Assembly: GCF_035975855.1 (NCBI RefSeq)
Contig: NZ_CP109055.1
Location: 8,804,001-8,868,000, forward strand
Direction: 5' to 3'
Length of the DNA stretch: 64,000 nt
Origin: Streptomyces sp. NBC_01304
GTDB lineage: Bacteria; Actinomycetota; Actinomycetes; Streptomycetales; Streptomycetaceae
In this document: piece by piece, positions 61,874 through 64,000 of the stretch
How the letters are laid out: each line of letters begins with the position of its first letter
Numbering within the stretch: the stretch's first letter is position 1
Position numbers and translations under genes: made by a program
Notes under the pieces: generated by a model
Databases searched by the model: none
What the model was told of the DNA's origin: nothing
What the model saw: only the letters and a program-made list of their open reading frames with translations

Positions 61874-64000
61874 TCAGCCCGCCGCTTCCCCGCCGTTCTT
61901 GGTGGGGGAGCCGGCGGGCTTTCGCATGTCCGCGCCCTCCGGGGCGGGCCTCGGGGGTGCGATGCGCCCCGGACCGGGGGCGGTGTGCCGACGCACGCGT
62001 ACCGCCAGCGCACGGTCCACGGCCTCGTCGAGCGTCAGCCGGCGACCCTCCTGTACGCACTTCTCATAGCGTTCGCGGCCGAGCAGCTCCCCGGCCTGCT
62101 GCTCGCACAGGGCGCGCGGGGCACTGAAGTACCCCGAGCCGAACAGCGGCAGCCCGACCGACTCCCACACCGGGGACGCCGCCCCCTGCAGCACCGCCGC
62201 CTCCGCCGGATCGCCCTCGCTCGCGGTCACCAGGGCGAGCAGCTCGATCGACAGGACCAGACCCACCAGGTCGTGGAAGGCGTGGTCGATCGCGATGCAC
62301 TCACGCAGCAGCTCCCTGGCCCGCCCGTGCTCGCCGCGCGTCCACGCCGCGTACGCCAGGACGTACAGCGCATAGGCCCGGGTCCAGCTCTCCCCGTGCT
62401 CCGAGCAGATCTCGTCGACCTCCTCGCACAGCGCGAGCGCGCTCACCAAGTCCCCCTGGAACACCAGGGACATGGCGAGCTCCACCTGCCCCATCAGCAC
62501 ATTGCTGTTGAGCTCGCCCACCTCCCGATAGCGGGCGAGCGCATCGCGAAGGTGCTGCTCGGCGCGCTCCATGTCGTCCGAGACCAGCGCCAGACACCCG
62601 GTGCGATGCACGGCGTACGCCGCCGCCACCGCGTTTCCCGTCCGGTCGGCCTCGTCCCGGCACTCCTGCAGCGCCGCGAGCGCGCCCACCGTGTCGCCCT
62701 GCAGGATCGCCACATAGCCGAGCACCCACAGGGCCTTCAGCCGCGACTCCGTGTACTCGTCGGCCTCATCGCTGTCGCCGTCCAGCTCGACGCTGCGGTC
62801 CAGCCAGTGCCGCCCCTCCGAGAGCCGGCCGCAGCCGACCCAGTAGAACCACAGCGTGCCCGCCAGATACTGGCCCAGATGCGCCTCGTCCGGCTCGGTC
62901 AGGCAGTACTCCAGGGCGAGCCGCAGATTGGGCAGCTCGCTCTCGACGCGCGCCGCGACCTCGGCCTGCCGCGGCGAGAACCAGTCCAGCTCGCACCACG
63001 TGGCCAGGCCCATGTACCAGTCGCGGTGCCGCCTGCGCATCCGGGCGCCGTCGCCCGCCGCCTCCAGCCATTCCTGGCCGTACGCCCGCACCGTGTCCAG
63101 CATCCGGTAGCGGGCCCCGGCCGCCGCGTCCTCGCGGACCACGACGGACTGCTCGATGAGCGCGCCGAGCACATCGAGCACGTCCTCGGCATCGATGCCG
63201 TGCCCGCCGCACACATACTCGGCCGCCTCCAGGTCGAACTGCCCGGAGAACACCGAGAGTCGCGCCCACAGCAGCCGCTCCGCCGGCCGGCACAGCTCAT
63301 GGCTCCAGCCGATGGCGGTACGCAGCGTCTGATGCCGCGGCAACGCCCCGCGGCTGCCCCCGGTGAGCAGCCGGAACCTGTCGTCGAGCCGGGCCAGGAG
63401 CTGGGCCGGCGAGAGCGCGCCGAGCCGACCCGCCGCGAGCTCCACGGCGAGCGGAATCCCGTCCAGGCGCTCGCACACCTCCAGGACGTCCGCCTCGTTC
63501 GCGGCGCCGAGGGCGAAGCCGGACGACCCCGCCGCCGCCCGCTCCGTGAGAAGGCGGGCCGCGTCCGACGCGGGCAGCGGGCCGAGGGTGAGTGTCCGCT
63601 CGCCCTCGACCGTCAGCGGACGCCGGCCCGCGGCGAGCACCCGAAGACCGGGACAGCTCCGCAGCAGCTCCCGCACCAGCGGGGCGCACGTGTCCACCAG
63701 ATGCTCGAACCCGTCCAGGACCAACAGGAGTTGGCGCCCGGCGAGCTGTTCGAGCAGCACCTCGCGTGGCGCCCGCCCCGTGTGGTCCGTGAGGTCGAGA
63801 GCCTCGACGAGGGCGTACGCCACCAGTCCCGGATCGCGTACCGCCGACAGTTCGAGCAGCCAGGCGCCGTCCCGGAAGCTCCGCTGCCCGGTTGCCGCCG
63901 CCCGCAGCGCGAGCCGTGACTTGCCGACACCGCCGACGCCCACCAGCGTCACCAGGCGTGCCTCGGCCAGCAGCCCCTCGACCTCGGCAAGTTCGGCCGC
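61874..64000 (-). CDS. Large NB-ARC-type ATPase regulator, 3' part
   Basis: The gene leaves the window at the right edge; about 708 C-terminal residues are visible. They contain the P-loop LVTLVGVGGVGKSRLALRAA, the Walker B-like LLLVLDGFEHL, LDGIPLAVELAAGRLG (the GLPL-like motif of STAND ATPases), and a long array of TPR-like helices (AAYAVHRTGCLALVSDDMER and following). The C-terminus shows no LuxR helix-turn-helix, so any DNA-binding domain (for example SARP/AfsR-type) must be at the hidden N-terminus. It converges on rpsD. The target is unknown. Confidence 0.85.
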   Translation of the reverse strand, partial: AAELAEVEGLLAEARLVTLVGVGGVGKSRLALRAAATGQRSFRDGAWLLELSAVRDPGLVAYALVEALDLTDHTGRAPREVLLEQLAGRQLLLVLDGFEHLVDTCAPLVRELLRSCPGLRVLAAGRRPLTVEGERTLTLGPLPASDAARLLTERAAAGSSGFALGAANEADVLEVCERLDGIPLAVELAAGRLGALSPAQLLARLDDRFRLLTGGSRGALPRHQTLRTAIGWSHELCRPAERLLWARLSVFSGQFDLEAAEYVCGGHGIDAEDVLDVLGALIEQSVVVREDAAAGARYRMLDTVRAYGQEWLEAAGDGARMRRRHRDWYMGLATWCELDWFSPRQAEVAARVESELPNLRLALEYCLTEPDEAHLGQYLAGTLWFYWVGCGRLSEGRHWLDRSVELDGDSDEADEYTESRLKALWVLGYVAILQGDTVGALAALQECRDEADRTGNAVAAAYAVHRTGCLALVSDDMERAEQHLRDALARYREVGELNSNVLMGQVELAMSLVFQGDLVSALALCEEVDEICSEHGESWTRAYALYVLAYAAWTRGEHGRARELLRECIAIDHAFHDLVGLVLSIELLALVTASEGDPAEAAVLQGAASPVWESVGLPLFGSGYFSAPRALCEQQAGELLGRERYEKCVQEGRRLTLDEAVDRALAVRVRRHTAPGPGRIAPPRPAPEGADMRKPAGSPTKNGGEAAG
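61876..61920. terminator. Bidirectional hairpin between rpsD and the ATPase regulator, overlapping the latter's 3' end
   Basis: AGCCCGCCG (61876-61884) pairs with CGGCGGGCT (61912-61920), with extra pairing inside (TTCCCC with GGGGGA). Its plus-strand side ends in TTTCGC. The left arm overlaps the last codons of the minus-strand ATPase gene. Confidence 0.8.

Overview
The window is a piece of a very GC-rich actinobacterial chromosome, almost certainly Streptomyces. The coding frames have G or C at nearly every third position. GTG starts and 4-bp ATGA/GTGA overlaps are common. The sporulation gene ssgB, an SCO7613-like membrane protein, two dispersed Streptomyces intergenic repeat families and a DmdR1/IdeR-type iron box are all present. 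The gene order runs from rpsD back to metQ in the same order as I remember around SCO1505-SCO1557 of S. coelicolor, in reverse. No prophage, CRISPR array, biosynthetic cluster or intact transposase is visible; this is core chromosome.

Layout. (1) 1-9.1 kb: the end of a methionine-type ABC binding lipoprotein, an acetyltransferase, then a corrinoid/siroheme group: cobL, a BluB-CobT fusion with a disordered N-terminal extension of about 620 residues, and cysG/SUMT, followed by a TrmH-type methyltransferase. (2) 9.1-13.0 kb: a Ser/Thr kinase and small conserved genes. (3) 13.0-13.5 kb: a minus-strand tRNA array (three tRNA-Val(GAC), Cys, Gly). (4) 13.6-19.8 kb: pabB-pabC (p-aminobenzoate), acetyltransferase, DsbA-like protein, CGNR regulator, ssgB and a PGPGW membrane protein. 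(5) 19.8-25.9 kb: two identical tRNA-Val(CAC) genes, a large polytopic membrane protein, a DnaQ-like exonuclease, and a divergent coupled pair (DUF4365-like nuclease fold plus an unknown protein).

(6) 26-53 kb is a housekeeping backbone: thrS, HIT/Ap4A phosphorylase, pgsA-patA-pimA (phosphatidylinositol mannosides), pdxS-pdxT (vitamin B6), yebC, ruvC-ruvA-ruvB, yajC-secD-secF, apt, rel, a DUF349 protein, cyclophilin, MBL hydrolase and hisS. The order matches the Mycobacterium tuberculosis Rv2614c-Rv2580c region as I recall it, interrupted by two minus-strand genes (an unknown membrane protein and EF-G2). (7) 53.3-57 kb: a four-gene ABC transporter/two-component operon in which every junction is an ATGA overlap. 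(8) 57-64 kb: VKOR, rarA, a 203-bp MITE-like element abutting the rarA stop, a secreted HNH-type lipoprotein, an iron-box-controlled DUF2470 gene divergent from rpsD, and the 3' part of a large ATPase regulator.

Most convergent gene pairs are separated by long perfect hairpins that probably terminate from both sides. The most unusual signals are the BluB-CobT fusion and its six-codon leader ORF, the iron box squeezed between a DUF2470 gene and rpsD, the MITE built onto a stop codon, tandem duplications that copy stop codons at the ends of pimA and metQ, and the exonuclease/DUF4365 locus beside a tRNA gene.
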